Shown here: in pieces, positions 42,607-50,644 of the stretch
Position numbering within the stretch: position 1 is the stretch's first letter
Layout of the letters: the number at the start of each line of letters is the position of its first letter
NCBI RefSeq assembly: GCF_021233415.1
Contig: NZ_CP089466.1
Coordinates: forward strand, 1,922,001 to 1,986,000
Length of the DNA stretch: 64,000 nucleotides
From: Halobacterium litoreum
GTDB taxonomy: Archaea > Halobacteriota > Halobacteria > Halobacteriales > Halobacteriaceae
Direction of reading: 5' to 3'
Notes under the pieces: model-generated
What the model saw: the letters and a program-made list of their open reading frames with translations, nothing else
The model's database searches: none
What the model was told of the DNA's origin: nothing
Made by a program: the position numbers and the translations under genes

Positions 42607-42661
42607 CGCTACTCCTGAATGAGTACCCGAAATCAGTACGGCAATAAGGGAAACTAAGGGA

Positions 42662-44167
42662 CTAGTAAGACTTCGCGAAGTACGCCGTCTGCTCGGCGTC
42701 GTCGCCGCAGACAGCGCAGTCTTTCCCCTCGTGGTCGGGTTCGGGGACGCGGTCGCCCTCGAACTCGGAGGCCGCGCGCGCCGCCGACTCCTCGCCCAGC
42801 GGCACCATCACGATCTCCGCGTGAATCTGCTCTTTGACCTCCGCCTCGCAGTCCTCGTCGCCACACCACGGCGCCTTCACGTAGCCGCCGTGCTGGCCGA
42901 TGGTGCCCAGCATCTCGTTCCGGGAGTCGGCCTCGCGGACGTTCTCGTCGAGGCGCTCGGCCGCGCGGTCGAACAGTTTGTCGTACACCGCGTCCATGTG
43001 CTCGAAGATGGCCGCCGTGATGTCCTCACGAGACTCGACGGCGTTCTCGCCGTCCGGCCGGTGGGCCACGGTGACCTCCTCGTCCTCGACCTCGTTCGGG
43101 CCGACTTCGAGGCGAACGGGGACGCCCTTCAACTCCCACTCGTTGAACTTGAAGCCGGGATTCTTCTCGTCCCGGTCGTCGAGGTGGACGCGCACGCCCG
43201 AGGCCTCCAGTTCCGCGGCGAGTTCGCTGCTGTACTGGAGTACCTCGTCTTTCGTGTCCTCCTGCCAGATGGGGACGATGACGACCTGCTTGGGCGCCAC
43301 GGTCGGCGGCAACACGAGCCCCTGGTCGTCGCTGTGAGACATGATGAGCGCGCCAATCGAACGCCACGACAGCCCCCACGACGTCGTGTACGCCGTCTTC
43401 TCGTCCTCGTCCTCGTCGCTGAACGTGATGTCGAACGCGTCGGCGAAGGACTGCCCGAGGTGGTGGCTGGTGCCACCCTGCACGGACTTCCCGTCGGGCA
43501 TCAGCGCCTCGACGGTCGTCGTCGTGTCCGCGCCCGGGAACTTGTCGTGGTCGGGCTTCCGCCCCCGGAGCACCGGGATGCCCAGCACGTCCTCGTAGAG
43601 GCGCTGGTACTGGTCGAGGCGCATCGTGGTCTCCGCCCACGCGCCCTCGTCGGTCGCGTGGGCCGTGTGGCCCTCCTGCCAGAGGAACTCCTTCGTGCGG
43701 AAGAACGGCTTCGTCTCGGTGGCCTCCCACCGAACCACGGAGTTCCACTGGTTCAGTCGAAGCGGGAGGTCGCGGTGCGAGCGCACCCACTGAGCCATGT
43801 ACGGCGCGATAATGGACTCGGAAGTCGGGCGCACGGCGAGGCGCTCTTCGAGTTCGTCGTGGCCGCCCTGGGTCACCCACGCCACCTCGGGGTCGAACCC
43901 CTCCACGATGTCCTTCTCCCGTTCGAGGTAGGACTCGGGGATGAACATCGGGAAGTACGCGTTGTCCACGCCGGTCTGCTTGAACCACGCGTCGAGGTTG
44001 TCCTGAATCGCCTCCCAGAGCGCGTACCCCCGCGGTCGCGTCACGATGAACCCGCCCATCGGCGCGTAGTCCGCGAGTTCCGCCTTCTGCACGACCTCGG
44101 CGTACCACTCGCCGGGGTTGTGCTCCTTGGACTCGGTGATGCCGAGTTCCTGTTCGTCGTCGCTCAT
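42662..44167 (-). CDS. proS: Prolyl-tRNA synthetase, archaeal type
   Basis: A 501-residue class II aminoacyl-tRNA synthetase without the bacterial editing insertion. Motif 2 is visible as RWEATETKPFFRTKEFLWQEGH, residues about 152-173, and motif 3 as SWGLSWRSIGALIMSHSDDQGLVLPP, near residue 263. The C-terminal domain holds four Cys in two pairs (CGDEDC and CAVC) that bind zinc, and ends in Tyr as in archaeal and eukaryotic enzymes. A TATA-like box CTTAAAT at 44193-44199 is about 29 nt upstream. Confidence 0.97.
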   Translation of the reverse strand: MSDDEQELGITESKEHNPGEWYAEVVQKAELADYAPMGGFIVTRPRGYALWEAIQDNLDAWFKQTGVDNAYFPMFIPESYLEREKDIVEGFDPEVAWVTQGGHDELEERLAVRPTSESIIAPYMAQWVRSHRDLPLRLNQWNSVVRWEATETKPFFRTKEFLWQEGHTAHATDEGAWAETTMRLDQYQRLYEDVLGIPVLRGRKPDHDKFPGADTTTTVEALMPDGKSVQGGTSHHLGQSFADAFDITFSDEDEDEKTAYTTSWGLSWRSIGALIMSHSDDQGLVLPPTVAPKQVVIVPIWQEDTKDEVLQYSSELAAELEASGVRVHLDDRDEKNPGFKFNEWELKGVPVRLEVGPNEVEDEEVTVAHRPDGENAVESREDITAAIFEHMDAVYDKLFDRAAERLDENVREADSRNEMLGTIGQHGGYVKAPWCGDEDCEAEVKEQIHAEIVMVPLGEESAARAASEFEGDRVPEPDHEGKDCAVCGDDAEQTAYFAKSY

Positions 44168-44192
44168 TAGCAGTACAACCGCCCGACGCGCT

Positions 44193-44199
44193 CTTAAAT
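44193..44199 (-). promoter_or_regulatory. TATA-like box of proS
   Basis: ATTTAAG on the minus strand is centred about 29 nt upstream of the proS ATG, as expected for a near-leaderless transcript. Confidence 0.5.
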
Positions 44200-44327
44200 C
44201 CCGTGAAGCGTCCGCCGGGCGCGTCGGGTCGCGTCAACAGCGTGCCGCAAGCCGGCCAGCTCTCGACTGCATTCCTGTCGGTTCCGGAGACGGAGAGGTA
44301 TCCGGCTGGCTCGCGTCGAAGCCGAGT

Positions 44328-44909
44328 ATGGGCGACACGAAAGAGGGCAGAGAGAATCAGGCGAGAGCCGAGGAGCGGCGACAGCGGGAGCGCGCGCTCC
44401 GCGAGGAACTCGACCGCTGGCACGAGACGGAGCCGCCGAGGGCACTCGCGAACGAACTCGACGAACTCGACTACCCCGCGACGACCGACGCGGTGGTCGC
44501 GGCGGTGGGCGACCACGAGGTGGCCGTCGCGGACGAACAGATACCCGTCGCGGAAGTCGTCGAGCGGTCCGGTCGTGACCGCTTCGACTCGGCGGCCGAC
44601 GCGAGACAGCAAATCGGTCGGCCGACTGTCGCCGCGGCGCTCCGCCGCATCCGAGCGGCGAGCGACGAGGCGGGACGCCGCGCGCAGTTCCGCGCGAAAG
44701 AGGAGGCCTTCGAGCGGACACTCCAGTCCCTCGAATCGCTCAGCGAGGACGACGAAGACGAGGGCATCGCGGTAGTGACCGCTTGGATTCTCGACTCCCT
44801 CGACGCGAACGGGAAACTCCCGGAGTCCCGTCGCGTCCGGAAGCAAGCCGTGGCCTTCTGTCGCGCCAACGGCTACGAGGTCCGGAACGACTCGTGGCTG
44901 GGCGCGTGA
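44328..44909 (+). CDS. DUF5789-type haloarchaeal protein
   Basis: A 193-residue acidic protein. The N-terminal helix MGDTKEGRENQARAEERR is strongly charged, followed by the DUF5789-type core LDELDYPATTDAVVAAVGDHEV, around residue 43. The C-terminal half adds an all-helical extension ending in GYEVRNDSWLGA. The core is shared with the gene at 16128-16385 and the MGDTK N-terminus with the small gene at 45447. Function is unknown. It overlaps the convergent Nudix gene by 37 bp. Confidence 0.68.
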   Translation: MGDTKEGRENQARAEERRQRERALREELDRWHETEPPRALANELDELDYPATTDAVVAAVGDHEVAVADEQIPVAEVVERSGRDRFDSAADARQQIGRPTVAAALRRIRAASDEAGRRAQFRAKEEAFERTLQSLESLSEDDEDEGIAVVTAWILDSLDANGKLPESRRVRKQAVAFCRANGYEVRNDSWLGA

Positions 44910-45370
44910 CCGTCGAGTTCCACGTCGGTTTCTAGGTCCCACTCCAGCAGTTCGTCGCCGTCCTCGTCGAAGACGGCGTCGCCGCGGAACTGCGTGCCCT
45001 CCAGCAGGTGGGGCACCCAGTAGCGGTCGTCCTCCCACATCCGGTCGTAGGGAATGTCGTCGACGGGACACCAGAACGGGTCGGCCTCCTCGGAGGGCTC
45101 GGGGTCGCCGGTGGGGTCGTCAGCCCGGAAGACGTGGACGAACATGAACGGGTCGTCCCCGAACGTGAAGTGGAGTTCGCCCATCTTCTCGGGGTCGACG
45201 CGCACGGCGACCTCTTCCCTAACCTCGCGCACGACGCACTCGCGGGGCGTCTCGCCGGGTTCGAGTTTCCCGCCGGGGCCGTTGACGTTGCCGGCGCCGA
45301 CGCCGCGGCGCTTCTCGATGAGGAGGACTTCGTCGTCGACCACGGGGTAGCAGAGCGTGGCTTCGCGCAT
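44873..45370 (-). CDS. Nudix hydrolase, MTH1-like
   Basis: A 165-residue Nudix protein beginning MREATLCYPVVDDEVLLIEKRRG and carrying a Nudix box GKLEPGETPRECVVREVREE that matches except that the final Gly is Ala (EEVAV). The pattern GGKLEPGET resembles MTH1-like 8-oxo-dGTPases. Substrate prediction is tentative. It overlaps the DUF5789 gene by 37 bp tail to tail. It starts 76 bp from the small MGDTK gene on the other strand. Confidence 0.8.
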   Translation of the reverse strand: MREATLCYPVVDDEVLLIEKRRGVGAGNVNGPGGKLEPGETPRECVVREVREEVAVRVDPEKMGELHFTFGDDPFMFVHVFRADDPTGDPEPSEEADPFWCPVDDIPYDRMWEDDRYWVPHLLEGTQFRGDAVFDEDGDELLEWDLETDVELDGHAPSHESFRTS

Positions 45371-45446
45371 TCGGGGGTGGTGCGCAGGCCCGGCAGATAA
45401 CGCTATCGGCGAGAGAACTAAGTGGCGTGGGAGCATGCCCCACGGT

Positions 45447-45599
45447 ATGGGTGACACGAAGCGTGGCCGCGAGCGGAAAGGCCAGAAGAAACGCGAACAA
45501 CTGCGCGAACACGAAGTCGAGCGCACCCTCGAGGCCACAGACGAGCCGCCCGAACCCGTAGAGGAAGACATCGAGTTCGGCGAAGAAACCTCCAGTTAA
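45447..45599 (+). CDS. Small charged MGDTK-type protein
   Basis: A 50-residue, highly charged protein. Its first residues (MGDTKRGRERKGQKKREQ) match the first residues of the DUF5789 protein 1.1 kb upstream (MGDTKEGREN), and an EPPEP stretch follows. It looks like a fragment or relative that kept only the N-terminal helix. An in-frame ATG at 45435 would add MPHG; the choice of 45447 follows the similarity. Nucleic-acid binding by the basic helix is possible. Function is unknown. Confidence 0.5.
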   Translation: MGDTKRGRERKGQKKREQLREHEVERTLEATDEPPEPVEEDIEFGEETSS

Positions 45600-45662
45600 C
45601 GCCCACCCGCGCCGAAACGTCCACACTTTTTCGAGCCGCCACGCCCGACAGCGACAGCGCCG

Positions 45663-46145
45663 TCAGAACATCTCGTTGCCGCAGTCGTTGCAGACCAGTT
45701 GCATCACGCCGTCCTCGTTCGGTTTCCGGACCGAGTGGCTCGTCTCCTCGCCACACTCCGGACACGGCGCCAGGGACTCGATGTCCGCCCAGTTGTGGCG
45801 CGCACCCGGCGCACCGACCGCGACGGCGCGAACCACGTCGTCGGAGTGGTTGTGGCCGTTCTGGAACTCGCCCGGCGGGAACCGAATCACCTGTCCCTCG
45901 TCGACGGTGACCTCCTCGCGGTCCTCGCCCACCTCGAAGGTCGCGGTGCCGTCGAGCACGTAGAAAATCTCCTCCTGGTCGTGGTGGGTGTGGAGGCCGC
46001 CCGAGAACTGCTCGCCGGGTTCGAGTTCGTACTCCACGAGCGCCACGTCCTCGGTGCCGAGCGCCCGCGAAATCGGGAGGCGGACGCCGTGCACGCCGAG
46101 AGGGTTCGGTCGGTTCTCAACGTCGTCGACGGTGACTTTCTCCAT
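45663..46145 (-). CDS. Cupin protein with C-terminal zinc ribbon
   Basis: A 160-residue protein. A single cupin domain (about residues 30-115) has the metal-binding motif HTHHDQEEIFYVLDG and the second motif FPPGEFQNGHNH. The C-terminal 40 residues form a zinc ribbon (CPECGEETS ... CNDCGNEMF). Cupin plus ribbon is a recurrent haloarchaeal arrangement. Substrate is unknown. The start at 46145 (MEKVTVDDVENRPN) is chosen by similarity to the cupin N-terminus. Confidence 0.8.
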   Translation of the reverse strand: MEKVTVDDVENRPNPLGVHGVRLPISRALGTEDVALVEYELEPGEQFSGGLHTHHDQEEIFYVLDGTATFEVGEDREEVTVDEGQVIRFPPGEFQNGHNHSDDVVRAVAVGAPGARHNWADIESLAPCPECGEETSHSVRKPNEDGVMQLVCNDCGNEMF

Positions 46146-46203
46146 ACGGGCCGCGCGGACGCCGGCGCCATAGGTCTGTTCCCCGCGCCCGACCGTCGCG
46201 CCG

Positions 46204-46686
46204 TCAGTCCCTCGGAACCGAGAACGGGCTGGCCGATTCCGTCCACTCCCAGCCCGGCAGTCGGGTCTGGACGCCGGCCGCGAGCGCGGCGTCGAGGTCG
46301 TCGCGGCCCGCCGGTCCGTCTCCGTGCGTGGTGACGTCTGCGAAGTGGAACGTCGCCTCGGCGAGCAGACGACGGGGCTGGCCGCCGGCGAGCATCGCGG
46401 CGAGTTCGCGGCCGAGCAGTTCGTCCACGACGAAGCCGGGGTAGTCGCCATCGACGTCGATATCTCGGAGCAGGCCGACGAGCGCGGCGACGTTCACGGC
46501 GCGGTCCCCGTCCGCGAACACGTCGTCGACGACGTCGCGGTACTGCGCCTCGGTGACGTGCGCGACGTCCGTGTCGAAGGCGTCGCCGAGCGAGTCCCGC
46601 GTGGCGTTGACCAACGGGACGACGGTGTCGGCGCGCTCGCGCACCCACTCGTGTTCGCGGACGACGGTGGCTGGCGTCAGTTCCAT
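46204..46686 (-). CDS. Conserved-looking hypothetical protein
   Basis: A 160-residue predominantly helical acidic protein with the N-terminus MELTPATVVREHEWVRERAD. I recognise no domain or motif. Its promoter is the symmetric TTTATAA at 46729-46735, giving a leader of about 21 nt, and the same box faces FttA on the other strand. It may be regulated together with FttA, which is an inference only from the shared box. Confidence 0.6.
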   Translation of the reverse strand: MELTPATVVREHEWVRERADTVVPLVNATRDSLGDAFDTDVAHVTEAQYRDVVDDVFADGDRAVNVAALVGLLRDIDVDGDYPGFVVDELLGRELAAMLAGGQPRRLLAEATFHFADVTTHGDGPAGRDDLDAALAAGVQTRLPGWEWTESASPFSVPRD

Positions 46687-46728
46687 ACAGAGGCTGGCGT
46701 GCGCACGACTACCAACTTTGCGAAGGCT

Positions 46729-46735
46729 TTTATAA
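46729..46735. promoter_or_regulatory. Symmetric TATA-like box TTTATAA
   Basis: TTTATAA is nearly its own reverse complement and can work both ways. In the minus direction it is centred 46 nt from the ATG of the hypothetical gene, in the plus direction about 220 nt from FttA. Confidence 0.5.
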
Positions 46736-46787
46736 CGCGAGTCGCATACTTCCGCGTAAGCGGGTTCTCGTGTACTCATCCCCGCGG

Positions 46788-46808
46788 CCCGGCCGCCATC
46801 CGGCCGGG
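46788..46808. other. Perfect 8-bp hairpin in the FttA leader
   Basis: CCCGGCCG pairs with CGGCCGGG across a CCATC loop. All eight pairs are G-C. It sits about 30 nt after the predicted transcription start. Confidence 0.55.
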
Positions 46809-46829
46809 ACTGCCGCTCTCCCTACTGGT

Positions 46830-46955
46830 ATGACGACACTGTGGGCACGAACACCACGTTTTTCGAACCGCTCGTCAGCCGGCGACCGCCGGCCGGTGAG
46901 AGGTGCCAGTGGCCACGGAGACGCGGACCTGCGAGTACACACCCCACGACCATGA
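46830..46955 (+). CDS. Possible upstream ORF of FttA
   Basis: A 41-codon ORF (ATG at 46830) whose TGA stop overlaps the FttA ATG as ATGA. The peptide is Arg and Pro rich with no recognised motif. The overlap suggests translational coupling if the ORF is real. Such frames occur by chance in G+C-rich DNA, so I rate it low. Confidence 0.2.
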   Translation: MTTLWARTPRFSNRSSAGDRRPVRGASGHGDADLRVHTPRP

Positions 46956-48877
46956 GTACTGTAGACCAGCAACTCGAGGAGTTACAGGAGCAGATTGCGA
47001 ACGAAATCCCGCCGGACATCTCTGTTACCGACGTGAAATACGAGGGCCCCGAACTCGTCGTCTACACTCGGGACCCCAAGCAGTTCGCGCAGGACGGCGA
47101 CCTCATCCGACGGCTCGCAAGCCAACTCCGGAAGCGCATCACGGTGCGCCCGGACCCGGACGTGTTGTCCAGTCCGAAGCGCGCCCGCGAGAAAATCATG
47201 GACGTCATCCCGGAGGACGCCGGCGTCACCAACCTCGACTTCCACGAGGACACCGGCGAAGTCGTCATCGAGGCCGAGAAGCCCGGCATGGTCATCGGCC
47301 GCCACGGCTCCACGCTCCGAGAGATTACGGAGGCCGCCGGCTGGACGCCGGAGGTCGTTCGCACGCCCCCCATCGAATCCTCGACTGTCTCGAACGTCCG
47401 GAACTTCCTCAAGCAGGAACGCGACGAGCGCCGCGACATCCTAGAGAAGGTCGGTCGCCAGATTCACCGCGAGGAGATGCAGGACGACGAGTACGTCCGC
47501 ATCACCACGCTGGGCTGCTGTCGCGAAGTCGGGCGCGCGAGTTTCATCCTCTCCACGCCCGAGACGCGCATCCTCATCGACTGCGGGGACAAGCCCGGCA
47601 GCGAGGACGAAGTCCCCTACCTCCAGGTGCAGGAGGCGCTCGCCGGCGGCGCGAACACCATCGACGCCGTCGTGCTCACACACGCCCACCTCGACCACTC
47701 CGCGTTCATCCCGCTCCTGTTCAAGTACGGCTACGACGGCCCCATCTACTGCACCGAGCCGACCCGCGACCTGATGGGCCTGCTCACGCTGGACTACCTC
47801 GACGTCGCCGCGAAGGAGGGCCGCGCGCCCCCGTACGAGTCCGAGATGGTGCGGGAAGCCATCAAGCACTGCATCCCGCTGGAGTACGGCGACGTGACGG
47901 ACATCGCGCCGGACGTGAAACTCACGTTCCACAACGCCGGCCACATCCTCGGGTCGGCCGTCTCCCACTTCCACATCGGCGACGGCCTCTACAACGTCGC
48001 GTTCTCCGGCGACATCCACTACAAGGACACGCGCCTGTTCAACGGCGCCGTCAACGACTTCCCGCGCGTCGAGACGCTCGTCCTCGAATCGACGTACGGC
48101 GGCCGGAACGACTACCAGACCGACCAGGAGGACTCCGAGCGCAAACTCAAACGCGTCATCAACGAGACCTACGAGAAGGGCGGGAAGGTCCTCATTCCGG
48201 CGTTCGCGGTCGGTCGCTCCCAGGAGATGATGCTCGTCCTCGAGGAGGCGATGCGGAAGGGCGACATCCCCGAGATGCCCATCCACCTCGACGGCATGAT
48301 TTGGGAGGCGACGGCCATCCACACGACGTACCCCGAGTACCTCCGCGACGACCTCCGGGACCGCATCTTCCACGACGACGAGAACCCGTTCCTCGCGCCG
48401 CAGTTCAACCACATCGACGGCGGCGAGGAGGAGCGCCAGGAGGTCGCGGACGGCGACCAGTGTATCATCCTCTCCACCTCCGGCATGGTCTCCGGCGGCC
48501 CCATCATGTCGTGGCTCGAACACATCGGCCCGGACCCGGACTCCACGATGACGTTCGTCGGCTATCAGGCGCAGGGAACCCTCGGACGCCGCATCCAGTC
48601 CGGCTGGGACGAGATTCCGATGCCCGACTCCCGCGGGAACGGGCGCACCGAGCGCCTCTCGCTGAACATGGACGTCGAGACCGTCGACGGCTTCTCCGGG
48701 CACGCCGACCGGCAGGGCCTCGAAGACTTCGTGCGCACGATGAACCCCCGCCCCGAGAAGGTGCTGTGCGTCCACGGCGACGAGTCCTCCACGCAGGACC
48801 TCTCGTCGGCGCTCTACCACGAGTTCAACATGCGGACGTTCGCGCCGAAGAACCTCGAGACGTTCCGGTTCCTGTAA
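46952..48877 (+). CDS. fttA: KH/beta-CASP ribonuclease and transcription termination factor aCPSF1 (FttA)
   Basis: A 641-residue archaeal CPSF73 homologue, known as the termination factor and ribonuclease FttA/aCPSF1. Two N-terminal KH-like domains (about residues 1-145, with KPGMVIGRHGSTL) precede a metallo-beta-lactamase domain with HAHLDHSAF (about 243-251) and GDIHYKDTRLF. The beta-CASP insertion has LESTYGG, FAVGRSQEMM, and MIWEATAIHTTYPE. The final motif is FSGHADRQGLED. All catalytic residues appear intact. It has an unusually long leader. Confidence 0.96.
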   Translation: MSTVDQQLEELQEQIANEIPPDISVTDVKYEGPELVVYTRDPKQFAQDGDLIRRLASQLRKRITVRPDPDVLSSPKRAREKIMDVIPEDAGVTNLDFHEDTGEVVIEAEKPGMVIGRHGSTLREITEAAGWTPEVVRTPPIESSTVSNVRNFLKQERDERRDILEKVGRQIHREEMQDDEYVRITTLGCCREVGRASFILSTPETRILIDCGDKPGSEDEVPYLQVQEALAGGANTIDAVVLTHAHLDHSAFIPLLFKYGYDGPIYCTEPTRDLMGLLTLDYLDVAAKEGRAPPYESEMVREAIKHCIPLEYGDVTDIAPDVKLTFHNAGHILGSAVSHFHIGDGLYNVAFSGDIHYKDTRLFNGAVNDFPRVETLVLESTYGGRNDYQTDQEDSERKLKRVINETYEKGGKVLIPAFAVGRSQEMMLVLEEAMRKGDIPEMPIHLDGMIWEATAIHTTYPEYLRDDLRDRIFHDDENPFLAPQFNHIDGGEEERQEVADGDQCIILSTSGMVSGGPIMSWLEHIGPDPDSTMTFVGYQAQGTLGRRIQSGWDEIPMPDSRGNGRTERLSLNMDVETVDGFSGHADRQGLEDFVRTMNPRPEKVLCVHGDESSTQDLSSALYHEFNMRTFAPKNLETFRFL

Positions 48878-48913
48878 GGTTCGCGTTCGTCACTCGGTCA
48901 GACTCGGCGACAG

Positions 48914-48921
48914 TTCTATAC
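48914..48921 (+). promoter_or_regulatory. TATA-like box of small secreted protein gene
   Basis: TTCTATAC lies centred about 27 nt upstream of the GTG at 48945, so the gene following FttA has its own leaderless promoter. Confidence 0.5.
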
Positions 48922-48944
48922 GCTCGCTACGAGAACGACAGCGC

Positions 48945-49385
48945 GTGCGTTTCGCCCGCCTGCTCGCTGTCCTGTTCGCGGGACTGCTCGTGTTCACGTC
49001 CCTCGTTGGCGCGGCGGCCGCCGGCCCGCCCGTCGAGGGCGACGGCGGCCACCGGTTCGACATCGGCGGCGACAGCCCCCACATCACGTTCTGGGTTCAC
49101 CTCGACCTGTTCACGAACCTCGGCGACGCGGGCGACTTCGGCTTCAGCGCGGTCGGCACCGCGATGGACACGAAGGTAATCGTCATCGACATCCAGTTGC
49201 AGTTCGCGGGCGTCGGCCCGCTCTCGGAGTTCCTCTCGAACCCGTTCGCGCGATTCTCCGTGACCGCCGACTGGGAGCTGAATCTGCCGTTCCTCTCGAC
49301 GGGCGTCAACGAGGGCGACGACTTCTCGTACCGGGACAACACCACGATTTCCGGCGACCTCCCGCCGCCGACGCTGCCCGCGTAG
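48945..49385 (+). CDS. Small secreted protein of unknown function
   Basis: A 146-residue protein with a Sec-type signal peptide (about residues 1-26, RFARLLAVLFAGLLVFTSLVG and AAAA). The mature part is beta-rich (HITFWVHLDLFTNLGDAGDFGF) and ends in a Pro-rich tail. No known motif. The GTG at 48945 is chosen because a TATA-like box lies at leaderless distance. Export is well supported; role is unknown. Confidence 0.6.
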   Translation: MRFARLLAVLFAGLLVFTSLVGAAAAGPPVEGDGGHRFDIGGDSPHITFWVHLDLFTNLGDAGDFGFSAVGTAMDTKVIVIDIQLQFAGVGPLSEFLSNPFARFSVTADWELNLPFLSTGVNEGDDFSYRDNTTISGDLPPPTLPA

Positions 49386-49447
49386 ACCGGCAACAGCCCG
49401 ACGAGGGGCCGCAGTACTTTACACTGTGGGATGTGTTGTACCACGAC

Positions 49448-49813
49448 ATGGAGGGGGAGCAGCGAGACGCGCTGGTCGCGGACGTCCGGGAGACCGCCGG
49501 CGACGCGCTCCGGTGTGTCGCCGAGTACGACCAGACCGGCTACGACGTGTTCTACGAGCGGGACGGCCTCGAAACCCGTCTCGAACGCCTCGCCGAGGAC
49601 ATCCACGCCGACCTCGTCCTACAGGAGGTCGGCCGGGAACACCTCGAAGACCTCTTCGACGCCGGGTCGCTCCGGTGTTCGATGTACCGGTTCGACGACC
49701 TCACCGCCTTCCACTTCCTCGCCTCGGACTACACCGGCCTGTTCGTGAGCGTCGACTCCGACGCCGACGTCCCGCTGTGCTCGTTCGCCGACGCCTGTCG
49801 CGGGTACCTCTAG
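49448..49813 (+). CDS. Conserved haloarchaeal hypothetical protein
   Basis: A 121-residue protein. No catalytic motif is seen; a pattern of alternating charged and hydrophobic residues suggests a small alpha/beta fold (RCVAEYDQTGYDVFYERDGL, DLTAFHFLASDYTGLFVSVD). ATG 49448 is preferred to GTG 49433 because TTTACA at 49418 is at leaderless distance. Its stop shares CTAG with convergent nth. I do not know its function. Confidence 0.6.
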   Translation: MEGEQRDALVADVRETAGDALRCVAEYDQTGYDVFYERDGLETRLERLAEDIHADLVLQEVGREHLEDLFDAGSLRCSMYRFDDLTAFHFLASDYTGLFVSVDSDADVPLCSFADACRGYL

Positions 49814-50613
49814 GCGGCGTCCGCCGGGTCGACGACCGACTCCGCGAGTTCGTCCACGCCGACGCGGTCGCAGTAGTCGTACAGCGGACACGCCTCCGGT
49901 CCGTCCAGACACGCGGGCTTCCGGGCCGTGCAGTAGTCCCGCCCGAACTGAATCATCGCCGTGTGCCCGAAGCCACACGCCTCGGCGGGCACGTCGGCTT
50001 CGAGCGCCTCGCGCACGGCCTCGTGGTCGGCGTCCGGCGGCGCCAACCCCATCCGGCGCGCGATGCGGTGGACGTGCGTGTCCACGGGAAACACGCCGCC
50101 GCGTCCGCCCGCGAACAACAGCACGCAGTCGGCGGTTTTCGGGCCGACGCCCTTCATGTGGAGGAGCGCGCCACGCACTTCTTCCGGGTCGCCCTCTGCG
50201 ACGAACGCGTCGAACGCGTCCTCGCCCCCGTACTCCCCGCAGATTCGGTCCGCCAGCCGAATCAGCGTCTCCGACTTCTGGTTGTAGAGGCCGGCCGACG
50301 AGATGGTCTCCGCGAGTTCGTCCCGGTGGGCGTCGGCGAGCGCTTCGGCGAGGTCGCCGTCGGGAGCGTCGTATCGCTCCATCAGCGCGTCGTGAGCCGG
50401 CTGGCTCGCCACGTCGCTCGTGTTCTGGCTGAGGACGGTGCGCACGAGACACTCGAAGGCGTCCCGACCACCGTACGTCTTCTCCCAGTACAAATCGCCG
50501 AGTTCGGCGACGACGGCGGCGGCGCGCGTGTCCGCGTCCTCGCCGTCGAAGGCGGTGAACCGGCCGCCACCGGCGTCGCCGCCGGAGATGTTCTCGGCGG
50601 GCTCGTCGTCCAT
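49810..50613 (-). CDS. nth: Endonuclease III (DNA glycosylase/AP lyase)
   Basis: A 267-residue HhH-GPD base-excision glycosylase. The helix-hairpin-helix is LHMKGVGPKTADCVLLF, whose Lys is the AP-lyase nucleophile, and the catalytic Asp lies in VDTHVHRIAR. The C-terminal 4Fe-4S motif is C-x6-C-x6-C-x5-C; in E. coli Nth the middle spacer is x2. It removes oxidised pyrimidines. It is convergent with the hypothetical gene and divergent from none. Confidence 0.92.
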   Translation of the reverse strand: MDDEPAENISGGDAGGGRFTAFDGEDADTRAAAVVAELGDLYWEKTYGGRDAFECLVRTVLSQNTSDVASQPAHDALMERYDAPDGDLAEALADAHRDELAETISSAGLYNQKSETLIRLADRICGEYGGEDAFDAFVAEGDPEEVRGALLHMKGVGPKTADCVLLFAGGRGGVFPVDTHVHRIARRMGLAPPDADHEAVREALEADVPAEACGFGHTAMIQFGRDYCTARKPACLDGPEACPLYDYCDRVGVDELAESVVDPADAA

Positions 50614-50644
50614 GCCCCGAACTCGGTGACGAACCGCAAAAAGC

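Larger units (their letters stand above)
46687..46951. promoter_or_regulatory. Bidirectional promoter and long leader of FttA
   Basis: This 265-bp region between divergent genes contains one TATA box, a perfect 8-bp hairpin CCCGGCCG-CCATC-CGGCCGGG at 46788-46808, a second hairpin GCCGGC-GACC-GCCGGC at 46878-46893, and a 41-codon ORF (46830-46955) ending 4 bp into FttA. If the TATA box at 46729-46735 serves FttA, the leader is about 195 nt, long for haloarchaea. Confidence 0.45.
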
